Counted from the stretch's first letter, positions 34,417 through 43,635 are shown. The stretch is DNA of 64,000 bases from Alicyclobacillus tolerans (GCF_001447355.1 NZ_JXBW01000011.1:1-64000); one strand, 5' to 3'. Notes: generated by a model from the letters alone, not told the origin. A program made the numbers and translations.

Positions 34417-34656
34417 CTATATATGGAATTTGCGTGTCTTTGAAAGGAGGCGATCAGAAAGTAGTTGAGAATCGAGGAAATCGCGAGGACTGATGGTCGG
34501 CGTGGCGACAGTACTATCGGCAGCAAACGTGAGAAACAGGCGCTTGGGTTTGCCATATTGCGCAATGACGCTCGACTTGGTCATGCCGTGACGCGTCATG
34601 CAATGTACCGATGTGAGTTCCTGAAGCAACTCATTGCAAATCGGACAGGTGACCAT
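34417..34656 (-). CDS. Small C2H2 zinc-finger-like protein
   Basis: 79 residues. The N terminus is CPIC-x10-H-x4-H (Cys4, Cys7, His18, His23) followed by GMTKSSVIAQYGKPKR, which resembles the single zinc finger of MucR/Ros-type and phage-borne regulators. The C-terminal half is unstructured-looking and Ser/Thr rich. ATG at 34656 lies 7 bases after GGGGGA. It may bind DNA or be a small partner protein; no function is known to me. Stands alone between the lipase and murF. Confidence 0.62.
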   Translation of the reverse strand: MVTCPICNELLQELTSVHCMTRHGMTKSSVIAQYGKPKRLFLTFAADSTVATPTISPRDFLDSQLLSDRLLSKTRKFHI

Positions 34657-34837
34657 CTAGCATTCCCCCTATATCGCCAAAACCATCGAAAATCAGGCGA
34701 AAATTTGAGCGCTGCAGACACCGAGTTGTATATCTCTAGTTTATCGAAAAAACAGACGAACATATACAGAATTTTTGTTAATCTTTTATGACTCCTAATC
34801 CATATTTATCCTTATCATTCGATACACGATATATCCT

Positions 34838-34872
34838 ATACAAAACGGCCTCACCATGAGGCCGTTTTGTAT
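34838..34872 (-). terminator. Intrinsic terminator of murF
   Basis: Perfect 16-bp stem ATACAAAACGGCCTCA / TGAGGCCGTTTTGTAT with a 3-base loop. The minus strand ends with TTTTGTAT, so the T tract is part of the stem. Confidence 0.9.
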
Positions 34873-36245
34873 TACGTATGCACTTCTGGAGACAATGCTG
34901 CAACCATGCGTTCCAACTGCATACCACGGGACGCCTTGACCAAAACGGTCGCCTCCTCAGGCAAGAATGACGGAAGCGCCGACAATGCACCTTCCACCGT
35001 CGGTATATGCAAAACGTGCGGGACGCCAGCAGCAGTGGCGGCTTCCGCCATCCAGTGCGCCATCTTCCCCACTGCCAAAAGCCTATCGACGCCCAACCTG
35101 CCAACTGCCTCCCCGACCTCCTTATGACCGGATTCGGCGTGATCGCCAAGTTCGTACATATCGCCAAGGATGGCGACGCGTTGACCTGGCGGTGCAATGT
35201 GCTGCAATACCTCAAGGCTCGCTTGCATCGACGATGGACTTGCGTTGTAGCAGTCGTCGATCACAGTCAAACGAGTCCCTTTCAGGATTCGCAAACGCCC
35301 CGTCGACGCCTCGACGCGAGCGAGTGGCGCGACCATATCGCTGAGACTGAGGCCGACAGTAAGACCAACCGCGATCGCGGCGAGCGCATTGGCGACATTG
35401 TGCAGTCCAAAAGTCGGGATGTGAAACGACCGTTCTTCGTTACGCCAGTGTACGCGAAAATGCATGCCGTCTTCCGCCCAAGTGACATCGTCGGCACGGA
35501 CATCCGCGTCCTCCGCAAACCCATACCATGTGATAGGAGCTCGCGATTTGGATGCGATTCGGCAAAGCCACGGATCGTCTCGGTTGAGAATGCCTCTTCC
35601 GTGCTTGGGCAGAGCCTCGAGCAGTTCCCCCTTTGCCCTGGCGATGCCCTCTTGGCTGCCAAGCAATTCGATATGACTGTACCCAATGTTCGTGATCACG
35701 CCGATTGTGGGTTGTGCAATTTCACATAAACGCTGAATTTGCCCGAATCCACGCATCCCCATCTCAAGAACGATGGAACGGTGTCGAGCTTGCCGCTGTA
35801 GAATGGTTAGGGGTAAGCCCAATTCGTTGTTGCGGTTAGCCGGTGTGAACAGACAATCCCCCATCGCGCCAAGTACCGCAGCAACCATCTCTTTTGTCGT
35901 CGTCTTGCCGTTGCTGCCCGTGATGCCGACAACGGGACCCGAGAACTGTTGGCGTTCGTGCTCAGCCATCATCTGTACAGCCAAAAGTGCATCTCGCACG
36001 CGCAGGATGGAGCCGCCGGCGGCCTTGACGTTTTCTGTCACAATCGCTACACTGGCTCCGCGAGAAAACGCGTCTTCGACAAACTGGTGGCCATTGACGC
36101 GCTGCCCCACGAATGCGACAAACGCGTCTTGAGGTTGCACTTCGCGGTGATCGACGGCAATACCGGTCACCAACGCACTTGAGTCACCTGCCACGTCGTC
36201 GCACGCGAGCAGACGGCACAGTTCTTCAACGGAAATGGGTGTCAT
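34872..36245 (-). CDS. murF: UDP-N-acetylmuramoyl-tripeptide--D-alanyl-D-alanine ligase
   Basis: 457 residues, Mur ligase fold. ATP loop GITGSNGKTTTKE near residue 110, LELGMRGFGQI-type central signature (VLEMGMRGFGQI), and C-terminal domain with VIDDCYNASPSSMQASL. Adds D-Ala-D-Ala to UDP-MurNAc-tripeptide with ATP, the last cytosolic step of the peptidoglycan precursor. ATG at 36245 with AAAGGA upstream. Divergent from ddl, which makes its D-Ala-D-Ala substrate, so shared regulation from the 48-base intergenic region is likely. Confidence 0.96.
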   Translation of the reverse strand: MTPISVEELCRLLACDDVAGDSSALVTGIAVDHREVQPQDAFVAFVGQRVNGHQFVEDAFSRGASVAIVTENVKAAGGSILRVRDALLAVQMMAEHERQQFSGPVVGITGSNGKTTTKEMVAAVLGAMGDCLFTPANRNNELGLPLTILQRQARHRSIVLEMGMRGFGQIQRLCEIAQPTIGVITNIGYSHIELLGSQEGIARAKGELLEALPKHGRGILNRDDPWLCRIASKSRAPITWYGFAEDADVRADDVTWAEDGMHFRVHWRNEERSFHIPTFGLHNVANALAAIAVGLTVGLSLSDMVAPLARVEASTGRLRILKGTRLTVIDDCYNASPSSMQASLEVLQHIAPPGQRVAILGDMYELGDHAESGHKEVGEAVGRLGVDRLLAVGKMAHWMAEAATAAGVPHVLHIPTVEGALSALPSFLPEEATVLVKASRGMQLERMVAALSPEVHT

Positions 36246-36293
36246 ACGTCCATTCCTTTCGCAAGTTCATTTAAACCAAAGGAGTTGCGGCTC

Positions 36294-37451
36294 GTGTCAG
36301 GCAAACGCATGAAAGTTGGCGTGATTTTTGGTGGAAAATCGGGAGAGCATGAGGTTTCCCTGCAGTCCGCGAAGTCTGTAATGGATGCCCTAGATCCTCT
36401 TCAGTATACCATTATTCCCATCGGTATCACGAGAGACGGGCGCTGGCAGGTTGGGAAAGGCGCTATGAAAGCCCTGGAAACCGCCCAAGTGGCTGCTGTT
36501 GAGAGCAAGGGGACAACGACACAATTGCCCAAAAACTATATCAACTCAACCATCGGCGGTTTGACTCCGGCCTCCGCGACTCGCTCTGTAGATCTGTTAC
36601 CGCCAGCGCTTGTCAACGAAATTGATGTCGCTATTCCCGTTTTACACGGCACATACGGTGAAGATGGCTCCATTCAAGGATTGCTGGAGTTGGTTGGCGT
36701 TCCTTACGTCGGTGCAGGCATTTTGGCTTCCGCCGTCGGCCTGGATAAAATCGCCATGAAACAAATGTTCGCAGCCGTTGGGATTCCCCAAGTTCAATAT
36801 GTTGCCTGCACCCGTAGTCAGTGGCGTACAAACCCAGAAGAATTGCTCGACACGGTGGAAGGGCAGCTCGCTTACCCTTGCTTTGTGAAACCCGCAAATC
36901 TCGGCTCCAGCGTCGGCATTTCGAAAGCGAAGTCACGCGAGGAATTGGCGAAGGCGATTGCGTTGGCGGCCCAGTACGACCGCAAGATCATTGTCGAACA
37001 AGGACTGGATGTGCGCGAAGTCGAGGTCGCAGTGCTTGGCAACGATGCGCCGATGGTCTCGGTCGCCGGTGAGATTATCCCTTCCAATGAGTTTTATGAC
37101 TATGAAGCCAAGTATGTGGGCGGCAATTCCAAGCTCATTATCCCTGCCGATTTGACGGATGAACAACGAGAACAGGTTGAACACTATGCCGTAGAAGCGT
37201 TCCAGGCCATTGATTGTTCAGGCTTGGCTCGAGTCGACTTTTTCATCGAACGTGCAAGCGGCCGCGTGCTGGTCAACGAAATCAACACGATGCCAGGCTT
37301 TACCCGCTACAGCATGTACCCCAAACTCTGGGAAGCAACTGGCATGTCGTACAGTAAACTGCTCGATCATCTGATTCAGCTGGCGCTCGAACGACATGCC
37401 GAGCGCGAACAGACCATCCACACGTACGAAAAGCGCGATGAAACGCGGTAA
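36294..37451 (+). CDS. ddl: D-alanine--D-alanine ligase
   Basis: 385 residues, ATP-grasp. N-terminal VGVIFGGKSGEHEVSLQSA, IPVLHGTYGEDGSIQGLLEL, central CFVKPANLGSSVGISK and C-terminal VLVNEINTMPGFTRYSMYPKL. Joins two D-Ala with ATP for peptidoglycan. GTG at 36294, 9 bases after AAAGGAG; the frame opens at 36285 but that TTG has no ribosome site. Divergent from murF. A short charged C-terminal tail (HAEREQTIHTYEKRDETR) is longer than in many homologues. Confidence 0.96.
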   Translation: MSGKRMKVGVIFGGKSGEHEVSLQSAKSVMDALDPLQYTIIPIGITRDGRWQVGKGAMKALETAQVAAVESKGTTTQLPKNYINSTIGGLTPASATRSVDLLPPALVNEIDVAIPVLHGTYGEDGSIQGLLELVGVPYVGAGILASAVGLDKIAMKQMFAAVGIPQVQYVACTRSQWRTNPEELLDTVEGQLAYPCFVKPANLGSSVGISKAKSREELAKAIALAAQYDRKIIVEQGLDVREVEVAVLGNDAPMVSVAGEIIPSNEFYDYEAKYVGGNSKLIIPADLTDEQREQVEHYAVEAFQAIDCSGLARVDFFIERASGRVLVNEINTMPGFTRYSMYPKLWEATGMSYSKLLDHLIQLALERHAEREQTIHTYEKRDETR

Positions 37452-37463
37452 CGCGAATAACGC

Positions 37464-37500
37464 AAAGGCTGGTACCTTGTTCTCGGTACCAGCCTTTTTT
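37464..37500 (+). terminator. Intrinsic terminator of ddl (shared with dnaD)
   Basis: 13-bp stem AAGGCTGGTACC / GGTACCAGCCTT with an 8-base loop and a run of T on the plus strand; dnaD ends 6 bases beyond on the other strand. Confidence 0.93.
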
Positions 37501-37506
37501 ACACCA

Positions 37507-38274
37507 TCAGCCGTCCGGAAACAACTGATAGAAGTTTGCATACCTCTCGTCGCGCACCTGTTCGCGATCCGCTGACTTTGGTTTCGTAGGCGCTGCGGCC
37601 TTATTCCTTGCCCCAACCGACTTGCGCCCAGAATCGGCTTCACTTCGTGCAGCCTTATCCCGATACTGTTGTCGATAGTTATCCAAATCTTGACGCGATT
37701 GGATATTGTGTCGTTGCCAGTCAAACAAGATGCGATCGATATAACGAAAGCTATACTTATTGGCGAGTACGGATTCCTTCAAGGCCTCGATGACCAGCCA
37801 CTCTGGATAACCGTTTTCGCCAAGCCAAGTACGCAGTTGATCGCACTCCATTGCCGAAAGCGGCCTGCCGAACTCCTCTTCAAACAATGTAAGAGGGTCT
37901 TTGCGGAACTGGCGAACCTCCTTCTTCGAGGTTTTACCGCGAATTCTGTCCCATAACGGCTGCAAGTCAAAATAGGTGACATGCGCTCCGTGTTCATCGA
38001 ACTTCTCGCCAATTGCAAGGTATCCCTCTAACACCAAACGCTCGACACAGCCCATCACTTCTTTGCTCGACATACCACAGAGGTCTCCCAAATCCTGCGG
38101 CGAGAGTTCGGTGGTACCGCGAACTTGACCATTGGCCAGGATTTGCAAGAGCACGACCAATTCGTGCGCATGCAAGCAAATGTGCGCATGTGTCGTGAGC
38201 AGATCGTATGGAACTGCCACGAAGGGGGTGCTTAAGAAGTCGCCGTTCGCAATATGCCGACCCGATGTTTGCAT
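37507..38274 (-). CDS. dnaD: DnaD replication initiation protein
   Basis: 255 residues. N-terminal winged-helix DDBH1 domain (about 25-120: PYDLLTTHAHICLHAHELVVLL, then LSPQDLGDLCGMSSKEVM), and C-terminal DDBH2 domain (about 135-205) with EEEFGRPLSAMECDQLRTWL and the YxxxIL-type DNA-binding segment SFRYIDRILFDW. Basic, disordered tail. Remodels oriC DNA with DnaA and DnaB during helicase loading. ATG at 38274, 7 bases after GGGGGAG. Immediately downstream of asnS, as in B. subtilis. Confidence 0.93.
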   Translation of the reverse strand: MQTSGRHIANGDFLSTPFVAVPYDLLTTHAHICLHAHELVVLLQILANGQVRGTTELSPQDLGDLCGMSSKEVMGCVERLVLEGYLAIGEKFDEHGAHVTYFDLQPLWDRIRGKTSKKEVRQFRKDPLTLFEEEFGRPLSAMECDQLRTWLGENGYPEWLVIEALKESVLANKYSFRYIDRILFDWQRHNIQSRQDLDNYRQQYRDKAARSEADSGRKSVGARNKAAAPTKPKSADREQVRDERYANFYQLFPDG

Positions 38275-38297
38275 CTGCGCACTCCCCCTGTCATTCC

Positions 38298-39593
38298 TCA
38301 CGGATATAGCCGATAAAGCGTCCGCGGAAACGCGATCGCCTCGCGGATGTGTTCCAAGCCGCAAATCCATGCGATTGTCCGCTCCAAGCCCAATCCGAAA
38401 CCAGAGTGCGGAACGGAACCATATCGGCGCAAATCCAAGTACCAAGCATATGTGTCTCTTGGCAAGTGGTGTTCTTCAAACCTAGCATTGAGAAGCTCGT
38501 AATCGGCAATGCGCTGGCTACCACCCACGATTTCTCCATAGCCTTCTGGAGCGAGCATATCCGCGCACAGAACAACCTCGGGGCGCAGAGGATCTGGCTG
38601 CATGTAAAATGCCTTAATCTTCGTTGGGTAGCGCTCGATGAACAGCGGTTGATCATACTGCCCTGCCAGTGCCGTCTCGTGCGGAGCTCCAAAATCGTCG
38701 CCCCACTCGATGTCGAAACCGTTCTTGCGCAACCACGCAATGGCGTCATCATAACTCATTCTTGGAAACGACCCAGGTACCTTGGCCAATTTTTCGACAT
38801 CGCGGCCGAGCGTATGCAGTTCAGCTTCACAGTGATGCAGTACGTGCTCGACGACGTGCGACACCAATTGTTCTTGAATCCGCAAGTTCTCGTCGTGATC
38901 GACGTATGCCATCTCCGGTTCGACCATCCAGAACTCGATTAAATGGCGCCGCGTCTTTGACTTCTCGGCACGGAAACAAGGGCCAAACGAGTAGACACGC
39001 CCAAGCGACATCGCGGCCGCCTCCATGTACATCTGGCCACTCTGTGTCAGATACGCCTCTTCGTCAAAGTACTTGGTCTGAAACAATTCAGTCGTATCTT
39101 CGCAGGATGAAGGTGTCAGGATGGGCGGATCGACACGTGTAAAACCACGGTTGTCGAGAAAGTCGAAAATGGCACGTTGCACCTCAGCCCGAACGCGCAT
39201 GATGGCGCGTTGACGAGGAACGCGAAGCCAAAGGTGGCGGTGATCCATGAGAAAATCAACGCCGTGCTCCTTGTGTGTAATCGGGTATTCCTGCGCAATC
39301 TGGACGATCTCGATGCCTTCAACGTCCAACTCATAACCGCCCGGCGCACGGTCGTCTTGGCGCACCAAACCGGATACGCGACAGGAGGATTCCTGCGTCA
39401 GTAAGCCACTGCGCTCAAAGATTTCGGGACTAACCGCCGACTTGACGACGACACACTGCACCAAGCCTGTCCCATCGCGAACCTGTAAAAAGTGAATCTT
39501 GCCACTGGATCGCTTGTTGTACAGCCATCCTTCAATCGTGACTGACGATCCGACATGTTGATGTAATTGGCCAATGTTCACAACTTGGGCCAC
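38298..39593 (-). CDS. asnS: Asparaginyl-tRNA synthetase
   Basis: 431 residues, class IIb. N-terminal anticodon-binding OB fold (about 1-115: [20 protein letters not shown]), catalytic core with motif 2 [17 protein letters not shown] and motif 3 [12 protein letters not shown]. Charges tRNA-Asn. GTG at 39593 is chosen: GGAGGG lies 7 bases upstream and the resulting N terminus matches homologues; the ATG at 39608 overlaps that Shine-Dalgarno. A TATAAT -10 at 39639 lies just upstream. I see no T-box-like leader; the hairpin there is the upstream gene terminator. Confidence 0.96.
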   Translation of the reverse strand: MAQVVNIGQLHQHVGSSVTIEGWLYNKRSSGKIHFLQVRDGTGLVQCVVVKSAVSPEIFERSGLLTQESSCRVSGLVRQDDRAPGGYELDVEGIEIVQIAQEYPITHKEHGVDFLMDHRHLWLRVPRQRAIMRVRAEVQRAIFDFLDNRGFTRVDPPILTPSSCEDTTELFQTKYFDEEAYLTQSGQMYMEAAAMSLGRVYSFGPCFRAEKSKTRRHLIEFWMVEPEMAYVDHDENLRIQEQLVSHVVEHVLHHCEAELHTLGRDVEKLAKVPGSFPRMSYDDAIAWLRKNGFDIEWGDDFGAPHETALAGQYDQPLFIERYPTKIKAFYMQPDPLRPEVVLCADMLAPEGYGEIVGGSQRIADYELLNARFEEHHLPRDTYAWYLDLRRYGSVPHSGFGLGLERTIAWICGLEHIREAIAFPRTLYRLYP

Positions 39594-39638
39594 ACACGTT
39601 CCCTCCATGGGCTTGGGATATGCCCGATACTCGTACCG

Positions 39639-39644
39639 ATTATA
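39639..39644 (-). promoter_or_regulatory. -10 box of the asnS promoter
   Basis: Minus strand TATAAT, 46 bases upstream of the GTG start, directly after the T tract of the upstream terminator. The -35 is poor (TGGACT at 19 bases spacing), so assignment rests mainly on the -10. Confidence 0.4.
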
Positions 39645-39645
39645 A

Positions 39646-39687
39646 CAAAAAAATAGACCCGACAGTCCACCAAAGGAACAGTCGGGT
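39646..39687 (-). terminator. Terminator after the FtsH-like protease gene
   Basis: Minus strand ACCCGAC / GTCGGGT 7-bp stem with an inner 3-bp extension, followed by CTATTTTTTT. Lies 32 bases after the stop at 39719. Confidence 0.85.
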
Positions 39688-39718
39688 GCGCCTCGCTGTT
39701 GACTGAAGAACACGCAGT

Positions 39719-41257
39719 TTACATCGTCGGCGAGGCTTCGATTGCCTGCGTGACATTCGCGACTGCTGCCGACGTTAACACCTGTGGTTGCATGCTCTGC
39801 ATCCATCGGCGGAACTCGGAGCCGTCGACGCTCTCCTCGCGTACGACGTGCTCTGCAAAGCGTTCAATGTCGCTGCGATACGGTTGCAAAATGTCGCGCG
39901 TAATACGTTCTTGTTCGGCCAGAATATGCCGCACTTCTTTTTCCAGTATTTGCTCTGGCAGGTGCTCCTCGTCGACGATGCCCAACCGCGACAAACCACA
40001 ACGCACCATCGTGCGTGCGAGTGAAGACGCCTGCACGAAGTCGTTTTGAGCACCGGTGCTGCGATTGCCATAGTGGAGTTCTTCCGCTAAACAGCCAGCC
40101 AGCGCCACGTTAATCTGCTGGGCCAACTGTTCTTTGGTATAGAGATACTGGTCGTCTTCCGGAATTTGCCGGACAAAGCCCAAAGCATTGCCCCGCGGCG
40201 CGATTGTGATATGAGAAACCGTTCCTGGCCGCATCAACTCACTGACGATGGCATGACCAAGTTCGTGCACGGCAACCCGCCGCAACTCCTCATCGGTCGG
40301 ACGACGCCCCGTCTTCTCGCCCATCAAGACCTTGTCGACGGCGTCGCGGAACATCTCCTGTGTCACCTGTTGCTCGTTTCGCCGCAAGGCAATAATGGCC
40401 GCCTCGTTGACCAAGGCCTCAAGCTGTGCTCCTGAAAAACCGTACGTTTCGCGCGCAATATGCTCTAAGTCGACATCCTTGGCGAGTGGTTTATTCCTCG
40501 TCAAAATGCGCAGAATATGCAAACGCCCTTCTTTGTCGGGCAGATCCACTTTGATTTGGCGATCAAAGCGGCCGGGGCGCAACAAAGCCGAGTCCAGAAT
40601 ATCGGGTCGGTTCGTCGCAGCCATCACCAATACGAACGGACTTTGGGTCGTACTCATACCGTCCATCTCCGTCAGCAACTGGTTCAGGGTCTGATCGTAT
40701 TCCTGATGGCTGTGCTGGCCTCGTTTTCCGCCGACGACATCGATCTCGTCGACAAAAATAATGGCACTGTCCTTGTTTTCCCGTTTTGCCAACGCCCGTG
40801 CACGCCGGAACAAGTCGCGCACGCGCTGAGCACCGACGCCGACGTACATCTCGACAAACTCGGAACCTGAAGCAGATAAAAAGACAGAATCGGTATACGT
40901 CGCTGCTGCCTTTGCCATCAACGTCTTACCTGTTCCCGGAGGGCCCGTCAACAGAATACCCTTAATCGGGCGAATACCCAGCGATTGGATGCGATCCCGA
41001 TACCGCAAAAAGTCGAGTGCCTCTCTCAACTCGTGCTTCGCCGACTCCTGCCCACCAATCTCGTCGAATGAAATGTTGGGTCGAGCGGTTGTCTCACGAG
41101 CGGTGGGTGCTGCGGCGTTACGGCGATCCATCACGACCCACAAGAGAACGCCTAATCCAATGAGAAAGAGAATGGGCAAAATTTGCACGACGTGCAACAT
41201 GCCGAGAAACGCGAGAACGGCGATCCCAGCGCCAATCAACCACTCCTTAATCATCAC
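39719..41257 (-). CDS. Short FtsH-like membrane AAA+ zinc metalloprotease
   Basis: 512 residues against 600-650 for standard FtsH. Two adjacent hydrophobic segments (about 6-45) with almost no extracytoplasmic loop; AAA module with Walker A GPPGTGKT, Walker B IIFVDEID and [22 protein letters not shown]; protease domain with HELGH and a downstream Asp ligand in [12 protein letters not shown] at 41257 overlaps the stop of the upstream membrane-protein gene as GTGA, implying coupled translation and perhaps a complex. It sits between ypmB and asnS, where B. subtilis has aspB. Probably a paralogue with a specialised substrate rather than the housekeeping FtsH. Confidence 0.88.
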   Translation of the reverse strand: MMIKEWLIGAGIAVLAFLGMLHVVQILPILFLIGLGVLLWVVMDRRNAAAPTARETTARPNISFDEIGGQESAKHELREALDFLRYRDRIQSLGIRPIKGILLTGPPGTGKTLMAKAAATYTDSVFLSASGSEFVEMYVGVGAQRVRDLFRRARALAKRENKDSAIIFVDEIDVVGGKRGQHSHQEYDQTLNQLLTEMDGMSTTQSPFVLVMAATNRPDILDSALLRPGRFDRQIKVDLPDKEGRLHILRILTRNKPLAKDVDLEHIARETYGFSGAQLEALVNEAAIIALRRNEQQVTQEMFRDAVDKVLMGEKTGRRPTDEELRRVAVHELGHAIVSELMRPGTVSHITIAPRGNALGFVRQIPEDDQYLYTKEQLAQQINVALAGCLAEELHYGNRSTGAQNDFVQASSLARTMVRCGLSRLGIVDEEHLPEQILEKEVRHILAEQERITRDILQPYRSDIERFAEHVVREESVDGSEFRRWMQSMQPQVLTSAAVANVTQAIEASPTM

Positions 41258-41793
41258 GATGAAGCACCCCCTTGATGTATGGTATATGGGATAACGCGAT
41301 ATAGATAATGGTTGCCTTTGGCCAATTGTACGTAAATATATTGGTTATCCATCGTAATACGTGCCTCAATGCCGTCTTTGGCAGCGAGTTGATTGACCTG
41401 AGAAACCATTTGCGTGTAATTTTCTTTCGCAATGCCCTCTTGGATGTAAAATTCGAACGAGCTCTCGAATATCTGTGTCAGTGAGCCCTCACGTCCGTCC
41501 GTTAGGCGAACTGTCACATTGCTCCCAAGTCGATTTTCGATCTCGTTTGAAATGTCGTGATAGGTCTCTTGTAAATCACCATTCTTGAGCTTTTGAAATG
41601 GGCCGAGTTGAACTTGCACGATATCGGGGCTTCCGGTTGAAATGTCTACCGTCTGAACGCCGGCGACAGACTGCAGGCTACGCTTGAGAGGATTCAACAG
41701 ATTATAGTGTTGGTACGCCTGCCATCCGCCAAATAATATCGCAAGGACGACGACGGCGACGACAAAAATCGGCAACAGTCGAACACGGGACAA
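41254..41793 (-). CDS. Membrane-anchored protein of unknown function, coupled to the FtsH-like protease
   Basis: 179 residues. One N-terminal transmembrane anchor (LPIFVVAVVVLAILFGGW, about 7-24) and a soluble, mixed alpha/beta domain that would face outside the membrane. No family recognised. TTG start at 41793 (GAGG close upstream); no ATG is available near. Its last four bases (GTGA) are the first codon of the short FtsH-like protease, which almost lacks an extracytoplasmic domain of its own. A role as adaptor or substrate-presenting partner is an inference. Confidence 0.68.
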   Translation of the reverse strand: MSRVRLLPIFVVAVVVLAILFGGWQAYQHYNLLNPLKRSLQSVAGVQTVDISTGSPDIVQVQLGPFQKLKNGDLQETYHDISNEIENRLGSNVTVRLTDGREGSLTQIFESSFEFYIQEGIAKENYTQMVSQVNQLAAKDGIEARITMDNQYIYVQLAKGNHYLYRVIPYTIHQGGASS

Positions 41794-41889
41794 GTGCCTC
41801 GCCCCTTTCTACATGGTTTGTGGCCGAAACAAGTATACCATGCACGCGAACGTGTGTTCAGGCGTACATTCTTCCCGCACTTCCATATG

Positions 41890-42399
41890 TCATTGCGATT
41901 GCAGTTGATATTTCCATAATACGCGGCCAGTCACGGCATCGAGATACAGAAACGTCAACTTTGAGCCAGTCGTCCCTTTGATCTCATAAACAAGATGTTG
42001 GCTCGCAGGCAACGTGTCAGCTGCCTCAGCTGTTACATAGCCAAGCGACGTCGCTTGGAGTTTTACGCCCAACGCCTTGGCCGTGGCTGCGACTTTGCTT
42101 GGTGAAAGGATATTCGCTGCAGGAACTGCATACGACTCGTGCACCGTGGGCAGATAAAACGCATACCATTCCCGATGAAAGGCGTCTGTTCCTTGAAATA
42201 CATCCTCCAGTCCTGACGCAGTGAACACGTGGTACGCTTGCAAGTGATCAATAGGCGTATGGTTCAACACGAACTGCGCCGCCGTCTGTTCCGCAGCCCA
42301 ATTTGTAGACAAGTTGCGCCATAGCCAGGCGACTACCGCAGCACCCATCATGATCAGGATGGCAGGTACGGTAACCGCCCAAACTTTCCAGTTCTTCAT
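41890..42399 (-). CDS. ypmB: YpmB-like membrane-anchored protein (DUF5590/PepSY-like)
   Basis: 169 residues. N-terminal transmembrane helix (about 7-27), then a DUF5590 domain with PepSY-like repeats (HLVYEIKGTTGSKLTFLYLD, then TGRVLWKYQLQSQ). Function unknown; conserved in bacilli next to ypmA. ATG at 42399 overlaps the ypmA stop as ATGA, so translation is coupled and no separate ribosome site is needed. Confidence 0.82.
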   Translation of the reverse strand: MKNWKVWAVTVPAILIMMGAAVVAWLWRNLSTNWAAEQTAAQFVLNHTPIDHLQAYHVFTASGLEDVFQGTDAFHREWYAFYLPTVHESYAVPAANILSPSKVAATAKALGVKLQATSLGYVTAEAADTLPASQHLVYEIKGTTGSKLTFLYLDAVTGRVLWKYQLQSQ

Positions 42400-42587
42400 T
42401 CGAGGTCAGTCCGATACAGCGTAATCTGCATTTTATCTGGCGATCCTTCCGATTTCGACAGTCCAAAAATGACGTCTTTGTCCTTTAAATTTCGATTCAA
42501 AAAATCAATCAGCAGGTAGAGATCCTCCGACTTGTCACATACGTAGGTCGCGTAAACATGCAGTTTTGACTCCAAACGTTCCACCAT
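42396..42587 (-). CDS. ypmA: YpmA-like small protein (DUF4264)
   Basis: 63 residues. LESKLHVYATYVCDKSEDLY and FLNRNLKDKDVIFGLSK match the small DUF4264 protein YpmA of bacilli. Function unknown. ATG at 42587 lacks a clear Shine-Dalgarno; GTG at 42584 is alternative. Starts 9 bases after surE ends and overlaps ypmB. Confidence 0.82.
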   Translation of the reverse strand: MVERLESKLHVYATYVCDKSEDLYLLIDFLNRNLKDKDVIFGLSKSEGSPDKMQITLYRTDLE

Positions 42588-42596
42588 CCGTGTTGA

Positions 42597-43355
42597 TCAA
42601 ATTTCATTCGTCCATTCCGCCAGAAACGACTCGTCCGTAAATCGATAGCGGAGCGGAGTCAGGCTAATTCGACCGGATCGCACGACGCCAAGGTCGACCA
42701 ACCCTTTGCCAATTTCATCGATAATATCTCCACCATAACGATAAACTTGCTCGCCGTCGGCGTCCAGTTCGGGCGTGAAGACATCGTGGTACCGTCGCAC
42801 GCCAAGCTTCGTCCAAATGACATCCTCTTGCCGCCAAACCTTGCCCTCTCCAACATATGGGATGTTGACACTGATGAACGTATCCGCAGGAAAGGCAACA
42901 GGCATGAGCATGCGCACAACTTCGGCACTGGCCTGTGCTGCAGCTGCAAAATCGAACGGCGGCCCGACGTGCGAGAGCGCAATGGCCTTGACACCTTGCA
43001 AAGCCGCCTCTCCCGCAATGGCGACCGTGCCCGAATACAGTACGTCCGTCGCCAAATTGGCCCCGGCATTGATCCCAGAGAGAACCAAATCGAACGGCGT
43101 TTCCGGGTGGATGGTCGCGAGCGCCCACTTGCAGCAGTCGACGGGCGTCCCGGACACGGCGTAAGCGGCCTTAGCACCCGCGACCTGCGCCTTTGCGACG
43201 CGCAACCTGCGGTGCAGGCTGATCCCGTGGCTCGACGCGCTGCGCTGTCGATCCGGCGCTACTACAATCACTTCGCCAAATTGCGCCGCGACTTGGGTCA
43301 AGGCGGCAATCCCTTGCGCTTCTACACCATCGTCGTTACTGATCAGTATGCGCAT
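42597..43355 (-). CDS. surE: 5'/3'-Nucleotidase SurE
   Basis: 252 residues. N-terminal RILISNDDGVEAQGI with the metal-binding Asp-Asp, VVAPDRQRSASSH, VSGTPVDCCKWAL, and LVLSGINAGANLATDVLYSGTV. Hydrolyses nucleoside monophosphates (and polyphosphate in some species) in stationary-phase stress. ATG at 43355 with GAGGAGA upstream. First gene of the run surE-ypmA-ypmB. Confidence 0.94.
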   Translation of the reverse strand: MRILISNDDGVEAQGIAALTQVAAQFGEVIVVAPDRQRSASSHGISLHRRLRVAKAQVAGAKAAYAVSGTPVDCCKWALATIHPETPFDLVLSGINAGANLATDVLYSGTVAIAGEAALQGVKAIALSHVGPPFDFAAAAQASAEVVRMLMPVAFPADTFISVNIPYVGEGKVWRQEDVIWTKLGVRRYHDVFTPELDADGEQVYRYGGDIIDEIGKGLVDLGVVRSGRISLTPLRYRFTDESFLAEWTNEI

Positions 43356-43442
43356 GCAATGTCTCCTCTCCTGCCATGAATCATGCAACATACGGCCTGA
43401 TGCCGTGCCCATACTACAAGTACTTCAGCGGGAGGTGGTGTT

Positions 43443-43622
43443 ATGACAACCGGTAACCACCCGCGCGAGGCTGAGCCAGCGCGGACGAGACAGGCAATCG
43501 CCGAATGGGAACTATCCTTCTGGACGTACGCTCTGGTCGAACACGCCGTCTCCCGCTGTTGTGATGACCTTCGCCTGCGCAATGGCGAACCGACGGAGCC
43601 ATGGCCGCGGGCCGACACATGA
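43443..43622 (+). CDS. Possible 59-residue protein of unknown function
   Basis: ATG at 43443 follows GGAGGT by 6 bases, an excellent ribosome site. The product is acidic/basic mixed with a central amphipathic stretch (QAIAEWELSFWTYALVEHAV), two adjacent Cys and a Pro-rich end. No family recognised. It is the only plus-strand gene between surE and mtaD and ends inside a hairpin at 43610. A chance frame cannot be excluded, but the strong ribosome site favours a real small gene. Confidence 0.45.
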   Translation: MTTGNHPREAEPARTRQAIAEWELSFWTYALVEHAVSRCCDDLRLRNGEPTEPWPRADT

Positions 43623-43635
43623 TATTCTGTCGGCC
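43610..43635. terminator. Hairpin between the small gene and mtaD
   Basis: Perfect 8-bp stem GGCCGACA / TGTCGGCC with a 10-base loop, spanning the stop of the small gene, 7 bases beyond the mtaD stop. No T tract, so termination is likely inefficient. Confidence 0.45.

Noticed and set aside
34465-34791. 108-codon plus-strand frame opposite the zinc-finger gene
   Set aside because: The AAAGGAGG before it is 15 bases from the TTG start, too far, and the opposite strand has a recognisable zinc finger with a good ribosome site.
39646-39687. T-box riboswitch leader for asnS
   Set aside because: The hairpin plus T tract lies upstream of the asnS -10 and directly after the protease stop, so it is that gene's terminator; no T-box sequence or specifier loop is seen.
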